Origin: an uncultured Cellulomonadaceae bacterium
GTDB taxonomy: Bacteria; Actinomycetota; Actinomycetes; Actinomycetales; Cellulomonadaceae
Assembly (NCBI GenBank): GCA_947495165.1
Contig: CANLXM010000003.1
Coordinates: 404,041 to 468,040 of the forward strand
Direction of reading: 5' to 3'
Length of the DNA: 64,000 bases
A model generated the notes under the pieces. That model was not told where the DNA came from. It searched no databases and saw nothing but the letters and a program-made list of their open reading frames with translations. The position numbers and the translations under genes are program-made. Below are positions 34,037-44,991 of this stretch, piece after piece (positions within the stretch are counted from its first letter, which is position 1; every line of letters begins with the position of its first letter).

Positions 34037-34654
34037 GTGACCACCACCATCGGCGTGCTCGCGCTGCAGGGCGACGTCCGCGAGCACCGCGACGCGCTCG
34101 AGCACGCGGGAGCCCGCAGCGTGCCCGTGCGCCGCCCGGCCGAGCTGGCCGGCGTCGACGGGCTGGTGCTGCCCGGCGGCGAGTCGACGACGATCGACAA
34201 GCTCCTGCGGGCGTTCGACCTGCGCGATCCGCTGCGCGCGATGATCCGTGACGGCCTGCCCGTCTACGGGTCGTGCGCAGGCATGATCCTGCTCGCGGAC
34301 CGCGTCCTCGGTGGCGTGCACGACCAGGAGACCCTCGGCGGGCTGGACGTGACGGTCCGGCGCAACGCCTTCGGGCGCCAGGTCGACTCGTTCGACACGG
34401 TCGTCGACGTCGTCGGTGTCCCCGGAGGGCCCGTCCCCGCGTCGTTCATCCGGGCGCCGTGGGTCGAGGAGGTCGGCCCGGGCGTCGAGGTCTTGGGGCG
34501 GGTGCGCGCGGTGTCGCACGAGGGCGAGGGCGAGGCGGCCGGTAGGATCGTCGCGGTGCGTGCCGGGTCGCTGCTGGCGACCTCGTTCCACCCGGAGATC
34601 ACGGGCGACGCGCGCGTCCACCAACTTTTCGTGTCGATCGTCGAGGAGAGCTGA
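34037..34654 (+). CDS. pdxT: pyridoxal 5'-phosphate synthase glutaminase PdxT
   Basis: 205 residues, class I glutamine amidotransferase. The nucleophile is Cys80 in [12 protein letters not shown], the family loop is [14 protein letters not shown], and the His-x-Glu pair is in ATSFHPEIT. It hydrolyses glutamine and channels ammonia to PdxS. GTG 34037 is placed by a strong AGGAGG at 34023-34028; the longer frame reaching back into the Nudix gene has no Shine-Dalgarno. Three bases separate it from yebC. Confidence 0.96.
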   Translation: MTTTIGVLALQGDVREHRDALEHAGARSVPVRRPAELAGVDGLVLPGGESTTIDKLLRAFDLRDPLRAMIRDGLPVYGSCAGMILLADRVLGGVHDQETLGGLDVTVRRNAFGRQVDSFDTVVDVVGVPGGPVPASFIRAPWVEEVGPGVEVLGRVRAVSHEGEGEAAGRIVAVRAGSLLATSFHPEITGDARVHQLFVSIVEES

Positions 34655-34657
34655 GAG

Positions 34658-35413
34658 ATGTCGGGACACTCCAAGTGGGCCACCACCAAGCACAAGAAGG
34701 CCGCGATCGACGCCAAGCGGGGCAAGCTCTTCGCCAAGCTGATCAAGAACATCGAGGTCGCCGCCCGCACCGGCGGCGGTGACGTCAACGGCAACCCGAC
34801 GCTCTTCGACGCCATCCAGAAGGCCAAGAAGACCTCGGTGCCGAACGACAACATCGAGCGCGCCCTCAAGCGCGGCTCCGGCCAGGAGGCCGGCGGCGCC
34901 GACTACCAGACGATCATGTACGAGGGCTACGCCCCGGGCGGCATCGCCGTGCTCGTCGAGTGCCTCACGGACAACAAGAACCGCGCCGCCGCGGAGGTCC
35001 GCACCGCGTTCACGCGCAACGGTGGCCAGATGGCCGACCCCGGCTCGGTCTCCTACCTCTTCTCGCGCAAGGGCGTCGTGATCGTGCCCAAGGCCGGCAC
35101 GGACGAGGACGCGGTCATGGAGGCCGTGCTCGAGGCCGGTGGCGAGGAGGTCAACGACATCGGCGACGCGTTCGAGGTGCTCTCCGAGGCCACGGACCTG
35201 GTCGCGGTACGGACCTCGCTGCAGGAGGCGGGCATCGAGTACGACTCGGCCGACGCCGTGTTCTACCCGTCGATGCAGGTCGAGGTCGATGCGGAGCGTG
35301 CCCGCGCGGTGCTGCGCCTGATCGACGCGCTCGAGGACTCCGACGACGTCCAGAACGTCTTCTCGAACTTCGACGCCTCCGACGAGGTCATGGCCGAGCT
35401 CGAGGACGACTAG
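34658..35413 (+). CDS. YebC/PmpR family protein
   Basis: 251 residues with the invariant N-terminus [29 protein letters not shown] block, then [18 protein letters not shown] and [22 protein letters not shown]. Family members have been described as DNA-binding regulators and, more recently, as ribosome-associated factors that ease translation of difficult motifs. The short C-terminal acidic tail is usual. GAGGAGAG lies upstream of ATG 34658. It precedes ruvC, as in most bacteria. Confidence 0.96.
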   Translation: MSGHSKWATTKHKKAAIDAKRGKLFAKLIKNIEVAARTGGGDVNGNPTLFDAIQKAKKTSVPNDNIERALKRGSGQEAGGADYQTIMYEGYAPGGIAVLVECLTDNKNRAAAEVRTAFTRNGGQMADPGSVSYLFSRKGVVIVPKAGTDEDAVMEAVLEAGGEEVNDIGDAFEVLSEATDLVAVRTSLQEAGIEYDSADAVFYPSMQVEVDAERARAVLRLIDALEDSDDVQNVFSNFDASDEVMAELEDD

Positions 35414-35418
35414 GTCCC

Positions 35419-35988
35419 GTGCGCGTCCTCGGCGTCGATCCCGGGCTCACCCGCTGCGGCGTCGGCGTCGTCGACTCGCAGCCGGGCCGGCGCGCCGCGC
35501 TCGTCGAGGTCGGGGTGCTGATGTCGCCGGCGGGGACCAGCGTCGACCTGCGCCTCCTGCAGATCGCGCAAGGCCTGGACGAGTGGCTGGACCGGGTGGT
35601 GCCCGACGTCGTCGCGGTCGAGCGCGTGTTCGCCCAGCACAACGTGTCCACGGTGATGGGCACGGCGCAGGTCGCGGGGCTCGCGATGCTGGCCGCGGCC
35701 CGGCGGTCGATCCCCGTCGCGATGCACACCCCGAGCGAGGTCAAGGCAGCCGTGACGGGCAGCGGGACTGCGGGCAAGGCCCAGGTACAGCAGATGGTGA
35801 CGCGGATCCTCGGCCTGACCGAGATCCCGCGCCCTGCCGACGCCGCGGACGCGCTCGCGCTGGCGATCTGCCACCTGTGGCGGCCGGCCGGAGCGCTCCA
35901 GGGGGGCGAGCGGCACGAGATGACGTCGGCCCAGCGCGCCTGGGCGGCGGCCGAGCAGGCGGCGCGTCGGACGCCGCCGCGTCGGTAG
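35419..35988 (+). CDS. ruvC: Holliday junction resolvase RuvC
   Basis: 189 residues. RNase-H-like nuclease with catalytic acids Asp7 in [17 protein letters not shown], Glu in [12 protein letters not shown] and Asp pair in [16 protein letters not shown]. It cuts four-way junctions presented by RuvAB. GTG 35419 is 5 bp past yebC, so it is transcribed with yebC, whereas ruvA and ruvB follow a separate SOS-type promoter. The C-terminal tail (from about 170) is Ala/Arg-rich. Confidence 0.95.
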   Translation: MRVLGVDPGLTRCGVGVVDSQPGRRAALVEVGVLMSPAGTSVDLRLLQIAQGLDEWLDRVVPDVVAVERVFAQHNVSTVMGTAQVAGLAMLAAARRSIPVAMHTPSEVKAAVTGSGTAGKAQVQQMVTRILGLTEIPRPADAADALALAICHLWRPAGALQGGERHEMTSAQRAWAAAEQAARRTPPRR

Positions 35989-35995
35989 CCCTTGC

Positions 35996-36022
35996 TACGG
36001 TGACGTTCGTACACGTGTTCGT
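35996..36022 (+). promoter_or_regulatory. LexA-box-like site and -10 element before ruvAB
   Basis: TACGGT (35996-36001) is followed at 36007-36022 by TCGTAC-ACGT-GTTCGT. This matches the actinobacterial/Gram-positive SOS operator TCGAAC-N4-GTTCGA at 10 of 12 defined positions. It covers the predicted transcription start, so LexA binding would block ruvAB. Confidence 0.7.
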
Positions 36023-36067
36023 ATCCGGCGTCCCACGGGCCGCGCGGCGTAGGAGGTCTGGTTCAGC

Positions 36068-36668
36068 GTGATCGCATCCGTGCAGGGGACGGTCCTGTCC
36101 CGTGGGCTCGACTCGGTCGTCGTCGAGGTCGGGGGCCTGGGGCTCCGCGTCCAGGCGGCGCCCGCGACGCTCGGGCCGTTGCGCGTGGGGGAGCGGGCCA
36201 CGCTCGCCACGTCTTTCGTCGTGCGCGAGGACTCGTTCACGCTCTACGGGTTCGCGGACGAGGACGAGCGCGAGGTCTTCGAGACGGTGCAGACCGTCAG
36301 CGGCGTCGGGCCCCGTCTGGCGCTCGCCATGCTCGCGGCGCTCAGCCCCGACGCGCTGCGCGTTGCCGTGGCTGCGGAGGATCTCACCACGCTCCAGCGC
36401 GTGCCCGGCATCGGGAAGAAGGGCGCCCAGCGCATCGCGCTCGAGCTGGCGGACAAGCTGGGCCCGCCCACCGGTGGCGCACCCGCCTCGGCGCCGGCGC
36501 CCGTGCGCACCGGGCCGTCCGAGCAGGTCGTCGAGGCGCTCGTGGGGCTGGGGTGGAACGCCCGGGCCGCCCAGGAGGCCGTCGAGCAGATCGTCGGTGA
36601 CCGCGAGGAGGCGAGCGTGCCCGTGAGCGACCTGCTCCGCGACGCGCTCCGGACGCTCGGCGGTCAGC

Positions 36669-36676
<8 letters not shown>
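36068..36676 (+). CDS. ruvA: Holliday junction branch migration protein RuvA
   Basis: 202 residues. Domain I is the OB fold ([20 protein letters not shown] onward), domain II has the tandem helix-hairpin-helix motifs [13 protein letters not shown] and [20 protein letters not shown], and domain III (about 150-202) binds RuvB. A Pro/Ala linker joins II and III. GTG 36068 has GTAGGAGGT upstream. It overlaps ruvB by 8 bp. Confidence 0.96.
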
Positions 36677-37697
<1,021 letters not shown>

Positions 37698-37709
37698 GCG
37701 CAGGGCCGT

Positions 37710-37739
37710 CCGCCGCCGGTCGGGACTGCGTCGCGGCGG
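37710..37739 (+). terminator. GC-rich hairpin after ruvB
   Basis: CCGCCGC (37710-37716) pairs with GCGGCGG (37733-37739) around a 16-nt loop, 13 bp past the ruvB stop. There is no T run, so the call is moderate. Confidence 0.4.
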
Positions 37740-37771
37740 CGGGGCGTTGGGACTTGCGGCGGCGGGGGGCC

Positions 37772-37777
37772 TAGACT
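37772..37777 (+). promoter_or_regulatory. -10 element of the yajC-secD-secF operon
   Basis: TAGACT, about 72 nt before ATG 37850. TTGGGA at 37747-37752 is a possible -35 with a long 19-bp spacer. Confidence 0.4.
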
Positions 37778-37849
37778 CCCCGAGGCGCACGTGTGCGGGT
37801 CTCCGACCCCCGCGCGCACGCCGGCACCAGCCCCGACGACAGGAATTCC

Positions 37850-38200
37850 ATGCCTCAAGGCGACTACACCCTGATCATCATCCTCCTCGCGCTCGGCGTG
37901 ATGATGTGGTGGACGAGCCGGCGCGCGCGTGCGCGCCAGAAGGAGGCGGCGCGGTTCCGCGACCTCCTGGCGCCCGGTCAGGAGGTCATGACGGGGTCAG
38001 GCTTCTTCGGCACCGTCACCGCGGTCGACGGCGACCGCATCACCCTGACGTCCGAGGGCAGCAGCTCGGTGTGGCTCCGCCAGGCGATCGCCAAGGTGGT
38101 CGAGCCCGAGACCGAGGCGAGCGACGGGCACGCGCTCGAGCACGCGGACGACGCCGCGTCCGACCCCACGCCCGACGACCGGGACCAGCCGCACTCCTGA
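37850..38200 (+). CDS. yajC: preprotein translocase subunit YajC
   Basis: 116 residues. One N-terminal transmembrane helix (YTLIIILLALGVMMWWTSRR) and a small cytoplasmic domain with LLAPGQEVMTGSGFFGTVTA, the YajC signature, then an acidic tail. It associates with SecDF-YidC at the membrane. ATG 37850 has ACAGGAA upstream. secD follows 45 bp later. Confidence 0.93.
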   Translation: MPQGDYTLIIILLALGVMMWWTSRRARARQKEAARFRDLLAPGQEVMTGSGFFGTVTAVDGDRITLTSEGSSSVWLRQAIAKVVEPETEASDGHALEHADDAASDPTPDDRDQPHS

Positions 38201-38245
38201 CACCCCGGGACCGCCGCCGCGGTCCTGCGAAGAGAAGAGATCTAG

Positions 38246-40249
38246 GTGACTACCAGCAAGAAGCATCCGCGCCCGTTGCGGACTCTGATCACCCTCGCGC
38301 TGCTGATCGTGCTCGGCGCCGGGTCGTTGGTCGCCGGCACCCGATGGTCGGACGCGGAGCTGTCTCCCAAGCTCGCGCTCGACCTCGAGGGCGGCACCCA
38401 GGTGATCCTCACCCCGGTGACGACCGACGGGTCCGAGGTCACCGAGCAGGACATCGCCGAGGCGATCCGGGTGATCCGCCAGCGTGTCGACGCCTCGGGC
38501 GTCGCCGAGGCCGAGATCACGAGCCAGGGTGGGAGCAACATCGTCGTCGCGCTGCCCGGCTCGCCGGACCAGGAGACGCTCGACCTCGTCAGCACCTCGG
38601 CGCAGATGAACTTCCGCCCGGTGCTCGAGTACGCCGACACGCTCTCCAGCCTCACCGAGGAGCAGCTGGCCGAGCTCGGCGTCGACCCTGAGGCGACCAC
38701 CGAGGACGACGTGATCGTCGACGACAGCGAGATCGTCGTCGAGGACGGCGCGACCGACGAGGCGAGCGAGCCCGCGACGGACGAGGCGAGCGAGCCTGCG
38801 ACGGACGAGGCGACCGACGGGTCCACCGGTGGGACCGGCGGGTCGTCCGGCACCGCGCTGGTCACCGAGGACGGCGGCTCGACCGACGAGCCCGCCACCG
38901 AGGAGACCGCCACGGACGAGGGCGCGACCGAGGAGCCTGCCCCGGAGGCGCCGGCCATCGACCCCGACAACCCGAGCGACCGTGCCCGCATCACCGACGA
39001 GGTCCGGGCCGAGTTCGACGCGCTGAACTGCCTCGACCCCGCCAGCCTGACCGGCGGGCAGAACGGCGACCCGGACGGCGTGCTCGTGACCTGCTCCGGT
39101 GACGGCGCGGCCAAGTACATCCTGGGTCCCGTGGAGATCGCCGGCACGCAGATCGACACCGCGTCCTCCGGGCTGCGCCAGCTGCAGAACGGTGGCACCA
39201 CGAACGAGTGGGTCGTGAACATCGAGTTCGCCGGGGACGGCGTGCAGGCGTTCACCGACGCCACCACGCGCCTGGCGGGCTACTACACCTCGAGCCTCCT
39301 GGGCGAGGACGTGCCGCCCAACATGTTCGCGATGGTGCTCGACGGGCTCGTCATCTCGTCGCCCACCGTCGAGGTGGTCATCCCCGACGGCCGCGCGGAG
39401 ATCAGTGGGGCGTTCGACCGCGAGAGCTCCGCGACGCTCGCCAACCAGCTCAACTTCGGCGCGCTCCCGCTCGACTTCGTCGTGCAGAGCCAGTCGGAGA
39501 TCTCCGCGACCCTCGGCTCCGAGCAGCTGCAGAAGGGCCTGATCGCGGGCCTCATCGGACTGGTCCTGGTCGTCATCTACTCCCTCGTGCAGTACCGCGC
39601 GCTCGGGCTCGTGACGGTCGCTTCGCTGGTCCTGGCCACCGTGATCACCTATCTCGTGATCGCGTTGCTGTCGTGGGTCCAGGGCTACCGCCTGTCGCTC
39701 CCCGGCGTCGCGGGCCTGATCGTCGCGATCGGCATCACGGCGGACTCGTTCATCGTGTACTTCGAGCGCATCCGCGACGAGCTCCGCGACGGTCGGACGC
39801 TCCAGCAGGCGGTCGAGCGCGGCTGGTCGCGCGCCCGGCGTACCATCCTCGCTTCGGACACGGTCAGCTTCCTCGCTGCGGTCGTCCTGTACTTCCTCGC
39901 GGTCGGCGGGGTGCGCGGTTTCGCCTTCACCCTCGGTCTGACCACCCTGGTCGACCTGCTGGTCGTCATCCTGTTCACCCACCCGCTGGTGGCGCTGCTG
40001 GCCAAGACCAAGTTCTTCGCCTCCGGCCACCGGCTCTCCGGGCTCGACCCGCGCGCGCTCGGCGGCGCGGCCCCCCGCTACGTGGGCCGCGGCAAGGTCG
40101 TGCCCGCCGGAGCGGACGGGACCCGCATGACGATCGCTGAGCGCCGCGCCGCCGAGCGCAGAGCGGCGGAGGCCACGAGCACCACGACGACGGCCACGGC
40201 CGTCACGACGTCGGCGGACGACGCCACCGAGAACGGGGAGAAGCGCTGA
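38246..40249 (+). CDS. secD: protein translocase subunit SecD
   Basis: 667 residues. Helix 1 is followed by LALDLEGGTQVILTP, the DLxGG motif, then the P1 domain outside the membrane and five more helices with GLIVAIGITADSFIVYFERI. SecDF pulls exported proteins using the proton gradient. Between about residues 145 and 247 there is a long low-complexity insertion rich in Thr, Asp, Glu, Ala and Gly, including three 8-residue ATDEASEP-type repeats at 169-192. GTG 38246 follows AGAGAAGAGA. The stop overlaps secF (TGATG). Confidence 0.95.
   Translation: MTTSKKHPRPLRTLITLALLIVLGAGSLVAGTRWSDAELSPKLALDLEGGTQVILTPVTTDGSEVTEQDIAEAIRVIRQRVDASGVAEAEITSQGGSNIVVALPGSPDQETLDLVSTSAQMNFRPVLEYADTLSSLTEEQLAELGVDPEATTEDDVIVDDSEIVVEDGATDEASEPATDEASEPATDEATDGSTGGTGGSSGTALVTEDGGSTDEPATEETATDEGATEEPAPEAPAIDPDNPSDRARITDEVRAEFDALNCLDPASLTGGQNGDPDGVLVTCSGDGAAKYILGPVEIAGTQIDTASSGLRQLQNGGTTNEWVVNIEFAGDGVQAFTDATTRLAGYYTSSLLGEDVPPNMFAMVLDGLVISSPTVEVVIPDGRAEISGAFDRESSATLANQLNFGALPLDFVVQSQSEISATLGSEQLQKGLIAGLIGLVLVVIYSLVQYRALGLVTVASLVLATVITYLVIALLSWVQGYRLSLPGVAGLIVAIGITADSFIVYFERIRDELRDGRTLQQAVERGWSRARRTILASDTVSFLAAVVLYFLAVGGVRGFAFTLGLTTLVDLLVVILFTHPLVALLAKTKFFASGHRLSGLDPRALGGAAPRYVGRGKVVPAGADGTRMTIAERRAAERRAAEATSTTTTATAVTTSADDATENGEKR
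38750..38821 (+). repeat. 24-bp tandem repeat inside secD
   Basis: Three consecutive 24-bp units (38750-38773, 38774-38797, 38798-38821) encode ATDEASEP, ATDEASEP and ATDEATDG. The first two units differ at only two positions, so slippage expansion is likely recent. Confidence 0.8.
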
Positions 40250-41331
40250 TGGCTCTCGACCTTGCCCGCTGGGGCAACGAGCTCTACACGGGGCGCAAGT
40301 CCTACGACATCGTCGGCAATCGCCGCCGGTTCTACGCCGCCTCGGCGATCCTCGTCGTCGTGTGTCTGCTGCTCCTGCTGGTGCGCGGCTTCAACCTCGG
40401 CATCGAGTTCCGTGGAGGCTCCGAGTTCGTCGTGACGAACGCGGCCTCCACGTCGCAGGAGCTGGCCACCGAGGCGGTCGCCGAGGCCGGCGTCACGGAG
40501 CCGCCCAAGGTCACCACCGTCGGCACCGACGGCATCCGCGTGCAGACGGCGCAGCTCGAGAAGGCTGAGGAGTCGGCCGTGCGCGAGGCGCTCGCTGCGG
40601 CGTACGACGTCACCCCCGAGGACGTCTCCGCGTCCTTCGTCGGGCCGTCGTGGGGCAAGGACGTCTCGAGCAAGGCGCTGCAGGGCCTCGTCGTCTTCCT
40701 GCTGCTCGTCAGCGTCGTGATGACGATCTACTTCCGCAACTGGCGCATGGCGGTGGCGGCGCTCGTCGCGCTGTTCCACGACCTCATCATCACCGTGGGT
40801 GTCTACGCTGCCGTCGGGTGGGAGGTCACGCCGGCGACGGTCATCGGCTTCCTGACCATCCTCGGCTACTCGCTCTACGACACCATGGTCGTGTTCGACA
40901 AGGTGCGCGAGAACACCGAGGACGTGCTCGAGCAGCGCATCGACACCTACTCGGAGCGCGCCAACCTGGCCGTCAACCAGACGCTCGTGCGCTCGATCAA
41001 CACCTCCGTGGTGGCGCTCCTGCCCGTCGCGTCGATCCTGTTCATCGGCGCCTTCGTCCTCGGGGCCGGAACGCTGCGCGACATCGCCCTCGCGCTGTTC
41101 GTGGGCATGGCGGCCGGGACGTTCTCGTCGGTCTTCCTGGCGACCCCCATCGAGGTCGAGCTGCGTGAGCGTGAGAGCGCCATCGCGGCGCACACGAAGA
41201 AGGTCCTCGACTCCCGGGTGACGGTCGCCGCGGACGGCACGACCGTCGTCGCGCCGCACGTCGCCGGAGCGCCCAAGCCCGGGCACCACCTGGGGAACCA
41301 GGCGCAGCCGCGCAAGAAGAAGCGCAAGTGA
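40249..41331 (+). CDS. secF: protein translocase subunit SecF
   Basis: 360 residues, six transmembrane helices. FNLGIEFRGGSEFVV after helix 1 and VIGFLTILGYSLYDTMVVFDKVREN in helix 4 are the family signatures. It is the partner of SecD. The C-terminal 70 residues are cytoplasmic and end in a lysine/arginine cluster. ATG 40249 overlaps the secD stop; the end overlaps apt by 4 bp. Confidence 0.96.
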   Translation: MALDLARWGNELYTGRKSYDIVGNRRRFYAASAILVVVCLLLLLVRGFNLGIEFRGGSEFVVTNAASTSQELATEAVAEAGVTEPPKVTTVGTDGIRVQTAQLEKAEESAVREALAAAYDVTPEDVSASFVGPSWGKDVSSKALQGLVVFLLLVSVVMTIYFRNWRMAVAALVALFHDLIITVGVYAAVGWEVTPATVIGFLTILGYSLYDTMVVFDKVRENTEDVLEQRIDTYSERANLAVNQTLVRSINTSVVALLPVASILFIGAFVLGAGTLRDIALALFVGMAAGTFSSVFLATPIEVELRERESAIAAHTKKVLDSRVTVAADGTTVVAPHVAGAPKPGHHLGNQAQPRKKKRK

Positions 41332-41864
41332 GCGGGTACGACGCCGACCGGGCCCTGGTCCGCTCGCTCGTCCGGGAGGTCGCGGACTTCCCGGCGCCGG
41401 GCGTGATGTTCCGCGACGTCGCGGGCGTGCTGGCGGACACCGTCGGTTTCGCGGCCGCGGTGCGGTGCCTGGCCGAGGTCTCGGCGGCGTTCGGCCCGTT
41501 CGACCACGTCGCAGGTATGGAGGCCCGCGGGTTCATGTTCGCCGCGCCGCTGGCGGTCCACCTCGGCACCGGCTTCCTGCCGGTCCGGAAGGCGGGCAAG
41601 CTCCCGCCGCCGGTCCTCCACGCCAGCTACGAGCTCGAGTACGGCACGGCCGCCCTCGAGATCCGTGACGGGATCGTCGAGCCGGGGGCCCGCGTCCTGG
41701 TGCTGGACGACATCCTCGCCACGGGCGGGACCGCCAGCGCGGGCGTCGACCTCCTGCAGCGCGCCGGCGCGGAGATCGTCGGCCTGGTCTTCCTCATGGA
41801 GCTGCCCGAGCTCGACGGCCGGGCGCGCCTGGGTGAGCACCGGGTGGAGTCCGTGCTCACCTGA
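41328..41864 (+). CDS. apt: adenine phosphoribosyltransferase
   Basis: 178 residues, type I phosphoribosyltransferase. The PRPP loop is [20 protein letters not shown], with [17 protein letters not shown] upstream and [10 protein letters not shown] near the N-terminus, both Apt hallmarks. It salvages adenine to AMP. GTG 41328 overlaps secF by 4 bp (GTGA). The order secF-apt-relA is conserved in Actinobacteria. Confidence 0.95.
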   Translation: MSGYDADRALVRSLVREVADFPAPGVMFRDVAGVLADTVGFAAAVRCLAEVSAAFGPFDHVAGMEARGFMFAAPLAVHLGTGFLPVRKAGKLPPPVLHASYELEYGTAALEIRDGIVEPGARVLVLDDILATGGTASAGVDLLQRAGAEIVGLVFLMELPELDGRARLGEHRVESVLT

Positions 41865-41915
41865 TCGGCGTTGCGCCCTGGGCGGAGCAGAGGCCGGCGT
41901 CTCAGCGCGCGGTCG

Positions 41916-41921
41916 TAGGAT
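41916..41921 (+). promoter_or_regulatory. -10 element of relA
   Basis: TAGGAT overlaps an in-frame ATG at 41920, which therefore cannot be a translated start from this promoter. The start chosen is ATG 41959. Confidence 0.5.
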
Positions 41922-41958
41922 GAAGCGTTCGGTACAGGAGCACGGGAGGGGGTCGGCC

Positions 41959-44319
41959 ATGGCAGACGACGCACGCGAGAACACGGCGCCCGCGCAGGGG
42001 ACGCAGAAGCCGGCCGAGGCCTCGACGGCGGTCGCCGCCCCAGCACCGGTCCCCACGCCCAACCCGACGACGCTGCGCCGGTTCGTGCGGTTCGGCGCGC
42101 GCCCCCAGTCGTCGCCGGCCCTCGAGCCCGTGCTGCGCGCGCTGCGGCAGAACCATCCGAAGGCCGACCTCTCGCTCATCGAGCGTGCCTACGTCACAGC
42201 CGAGCGCGCACACCGCGGCCAGAAGCGCCGCAGCGGAGACCCCTACATCACGCACCCCGTGGCGGTCACGACGATCCTCGCCGAGATGGGCATGACGCCC
42301 CCGACGCTCGCCGCCGCGCTCTTGCACGACACCGTCGAGGACACGGACTACTCGCTCGAGCAGCTGCGTTCCGAGTACGGCGAGGAGATCGCCATGCTCG
42401 TCGACGGCGTGACCAAGCTGGACAAGGTGAAGTTCGGCGACGCCGCGCAGGCTGAGACCGTCCGCAAGATGGTCGTCGCGATGTCCCGGGACATCCGCGT
42501 CCTGGTCATCAAGCTCGCGGACCGCCTGCACAACGCGCGCACGTGGAAGTTCGTGCCGGCGGCGTCCGCTGCGCGCAAGGCGCGCGAGACACTCGAGATC
42601 TACGCGCCGCTCGCGCACCGCCTGGGCATGAACACGATCAAGTGGGAGCTCGAGGACCTCTCGTTCCAGACCCTGTACCCGAAGGTCTACGACGAGATCG
42701 TGCACCTGGTCGCGGAGCGTGCGCCCGCGCGCGAGGAGTACCTCACCGTGGTGCGCGAGCAGATCGTCGCGGACCTGCGTGCTGCCAAGATCAAGGCGAC
42801 CGTGACGGGGCGGCCCAAGCACTACTACTCGGTTTACCAGAAGATGATCGTGCGCGGGCACGACTTCGCGGACATCTACGACCTCGTCGGCACCCGGGTC
42901 CTGGTCGACTCGGTGCGGGACTGCTACGCGGTCCTCGGCTCGCTGCACGCGCGGTGGAACCCGGTCCCCGGCCGGTTCAAGGACTACATCGCGATGCCGA
43001 AGTTCAACATGTACCAGTCGCTGCACACGACCGTGATCGGCCCGGGCGGCAAGCCGGTGGAGATCCAGATCCGCACGCACGAGATGCACCGGCGCGCGGA
43101 GTACGGCGTGGCTGCGCACTGGAAGTACAAGGAAGCCGCGAAGGGGACCGTCGCCCCGGGCCCGGACAAGAGCTCGAGCGACATGCAGTGGCTGCGGCAG
43201 CTGGTGGACTGGCAGCGCGAGACGGCCGACCCTGCCGAGTTCCTCGACTCGCTGCGATTCGAGATGGCCGGGGCCGAGGTCTACGTGTTCACGCCCAAGG
43301 GCGAGGTCATCGCGCTGCCCGCGGGGGCGACCCCGGTCGACTTCGCGTACGCCGTGCACACGGAGGTGGGCCACCGCACCATGGGGGCCCGGGTCAACGG
43401 ACGGCTCGTGTCGCTCGACTCCCAGCTCGACAACGGTGACGTCGTCGACGTCCTCACGTCGAAGTCCGAGAACGCCGGTCCGAGCCGCGACTGGCTGGCG
43501 TTCGTCAAGAGTCCCCGCGCGCGCAACAAGATCAAGCAGTGGTTCTCGAAGGAGCGCCGGGAAGAGGCGATCGAGCAGGGCAAGGACGCGATCGCCAAGG
43601 CCATGCGCAAGCAGAACCTGCCGATCCAGCGCCTGCTCTCGCACGAGTCGCTCGTCGCGCTGGCGAGCGAGATGCGCTACCCGGACGTGTCCGCGCTCTA
43701 CGCCGCCGTCGGCGAGGGGCAGGCCTCCGCGGCGTCGGTCGTCCAGAAGCTCGTCCAGGGGATGGGCGGCGAGGAGGGCGCGCAGGAGGACATGGCCGAG
43801 GTCGCCCGCCCGGGCACCTCCCGCCGCACCCGCGCGGGCGACCCCGGCATCGTCGTCAAGGGCGTCGAGGACGTCTGGGTCAAGCTCGCCAAGTGCTGTA
43901 CGCCGGTACCGGGCGACGACGTGATCGGCTTCGTCACCCGGGGGCAGGGGGTGTCCGTGCACCGCGCCGACTGCGGCAACGTCGACGGTCTGCGGTCCCA
44001 GCCCGAGCGGTTCGTCGACGTCACCTGGACGAGCGGCAGCTCGACGCTGTTCCTCGTGCAGATCCAGGTCGAGGCGCTCGACCGGGCGCGGCTGCTCTCC
44101 GACGTGACGCGCGTGCTGTCGGACCACCACGTCAACATCCTCTCGGCCACGGTGTCCACCACGAACGACCGGGTGGCGATCTCACGGTTCGTCTTCGAGA
44201 TGGCCGATCCCGCGCACCTGGCCAGCGTGCTCAAGGCGGTCCGGAAGGTCGACGGCGTGTTCGACGTCTACCGGCTGACCGGCTCGCGGGCGCAGGAGAC
44301 CCCGGCGCTCCAGGACTGA
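41959..44319 (+). CDS. relA: bifunctional (p)ppGpp synthetase/hydrolase RelA/SpoT
   Basis: 786 residues. The HD hydrolase domain has His123-Asp124 in [11 protein letters not shown] and [13 protein letters not shown]. The synthetase domain has [10 protein letters not shown] and RFKD (339-342), the RxKD type found in bifunctional enzymes rather than ExDD of synthetase-only RelA. A TGS domain ([23 protein letters not shown]), a zinc-finger-like CCTPVPGDD region and a C-terminal ACT domain follow. It controls the stringent response at the ribosome. ATG 41959 has GGGAGGGGG upstream. The last 52 bp overlap a gene on the opposite strand. Confidence 0.96.
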   Translation: MADDARENTAPAQGTQKPAEASTAVAAPAPVPTPNPTTLRRFVRFGARPQSSPALEPVLRALRQNHPKADLSLIERAYVTAERAHRGQKRRSGDPYITHPVAVTTILAEMGMTPPTLAAALLHDTVEDTDYSLEQLRSEYGEEIAMLVDGVTKLDKVKFGDAAQAETVRKMVVAMSRDIRVLVIKLADRLHNARTWKFVPAASAARKARETLEIYAPLAHRLGMNTIKWELEDLSFQTLYPKVYDEIVHLVAERAPAREEYLTVVREQIVADLRAAKIKATVTGRPKHYYSVYQKMIVRGHDFADIYDLVGTRVLVDSVRDCYAVLGSLHARWNPVPGRFKDYIAMPKFNMYQSLHTTVIGPGGKPVEIQIRTHEMHRRAEYGVAAHWKYKEAAKGTVAPGPDKSSSDMQWLRQLVDWQRETADPAEFLDSLRFEMAGAEVYVFTPKGEVIALPAGATPVDFAYAVHTEVGHRTMGARVNGRLVSLDSQLDNGDVVDVLTSKSENAGPSRDWLAFVKSPRARNKIKQWFSKERREEAIEQGKDAIAKAMRKQNLPIQRLLSHESLVALASEMRYPDVSALYAAVGEGQASAASVVQKLVQGMGGEEGAQEDMAEVARPGTSRRTRAGDPGIVVKGVEDVWVKLAKCCTPVPGDDVIGFVTRGQGVSVHRADCGNVDGLRSQPERFVDVTWTSGSSTLFLVQIQVEALDRARLLSDVTRVLSDHHVNILSATVSTTNDRVAISRFVFEMADPAHLASVLKAVRKVDGVFDVYRLTGSRAQETPALQD

Positions 44320-44918
44320 GCGTCGGCCACGCTGCGGACGAGCTGCTGGGCCCGCCCGCTGCGGGGCTGCGCGGTGAGCCGCGCCACGACCTCGTCAGGG
44401 TCGACGTACGCCAGGATCCCCGCGAGGTGGCGCCGGGCGACGGGGAGAGGAAGCAGGAGGGCGAGATCCGCCGCCGTGCGCACCGGCGTCGTGAGCGCCA
44501 GCCCTCCGCAGACCTCGATGTCCTGGGCCTGCAGGCGCAGCTCGTGCCACGTGAGGCCTGGACGCGGGAGGGGAGGCCGTCCTGCGGTCGCGCGGGAGAC
44601 GTGCACCGTCACCGGCAGCGCACCGCCGACGTGCACCCAGAGCGCGGTCTGGAGCGACACCACCGCACCCGAGGGGAGCGGAGCGCCTGCTGGGACGACC
44701 GCCCGTGCGCCGACGTGACGCAGCGCCGCAGCGCGGGCCGTGGCGTCGTCGGCCGCGGTGAGTCGGAGCGCGACCGGCGCCGGCCCCGTGCCCGGTGCGT
44801 CGATCGGGTGCAGCAGCCCCTCGCGCAGCAGGGCGTCGAACGCGACCTGACCGCCCACGTGCTCGGGCACGACCACGTCGGTCAGTGCGCCGGGGGAGCG
44901 GAGCAGGTCGAGGAGCAT
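44268..44918 (-). CDS. hypothetical protein, AbiEi antitoxin-like
   Basis: 216 residues. The middle and C-terminal parts ([61 protein letters not shown]) recall the DNA-binding/AbiEi-like proteins common in Actinobacteria, which resemble type IV antitoxins. No partner nucleotidyltransferase toxin is adjacent, so a toxin-antitoxin role is unsupported. ATG 44918 follows TGGGCAC; the reading frame upstream is Arg/Pro/Ser-rich and noncoding. Its 3' end overlaps the end of relA by 52 bp. Confidence 0.6.
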   Translation of the reverse strand: MLLDLLRSPGALTDVVVPEHVGGQVAFDALLREGLLHPIDAPGTGPAPVALRLTAADDATARAAALRHVGARAVVPAGAPLPSGAVVSLQTALWVHVGGALPVTVHVSRATAGRPPLPRPGLTWHELRLQAQDIEVCGGLALTTPVRTAADLALLLPLPVARRHLAGILAYVDPDEVVARLTAQPRSGRAQQLVRSVADAQSWSAGVSCAREPVSR

Positions 44919-44991
44919 GTGCCCACCCTGAGCCCTGCGGCGTCGCGGAACCAGCAGGGACCGGCGTCCTGTGGACGCCGGTCCCGGTCGC

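Noticed and set aside
41920..41958. ATG 41920 as start of relA
   Set aside because: It overlaps a TAGGAT -10 box, so it would not be on the transcript from that promoter, and ATG 41959 has a GGGAGGGGG ribosome site.
44268..44918. A complete type IV toxin-antitoxin pair
   Set aside because: Only the antitoxin-like gene is present; the neighbours are relA and a DUF349 gene, and no nucleotidyltransferase toxin is encoded nearby.
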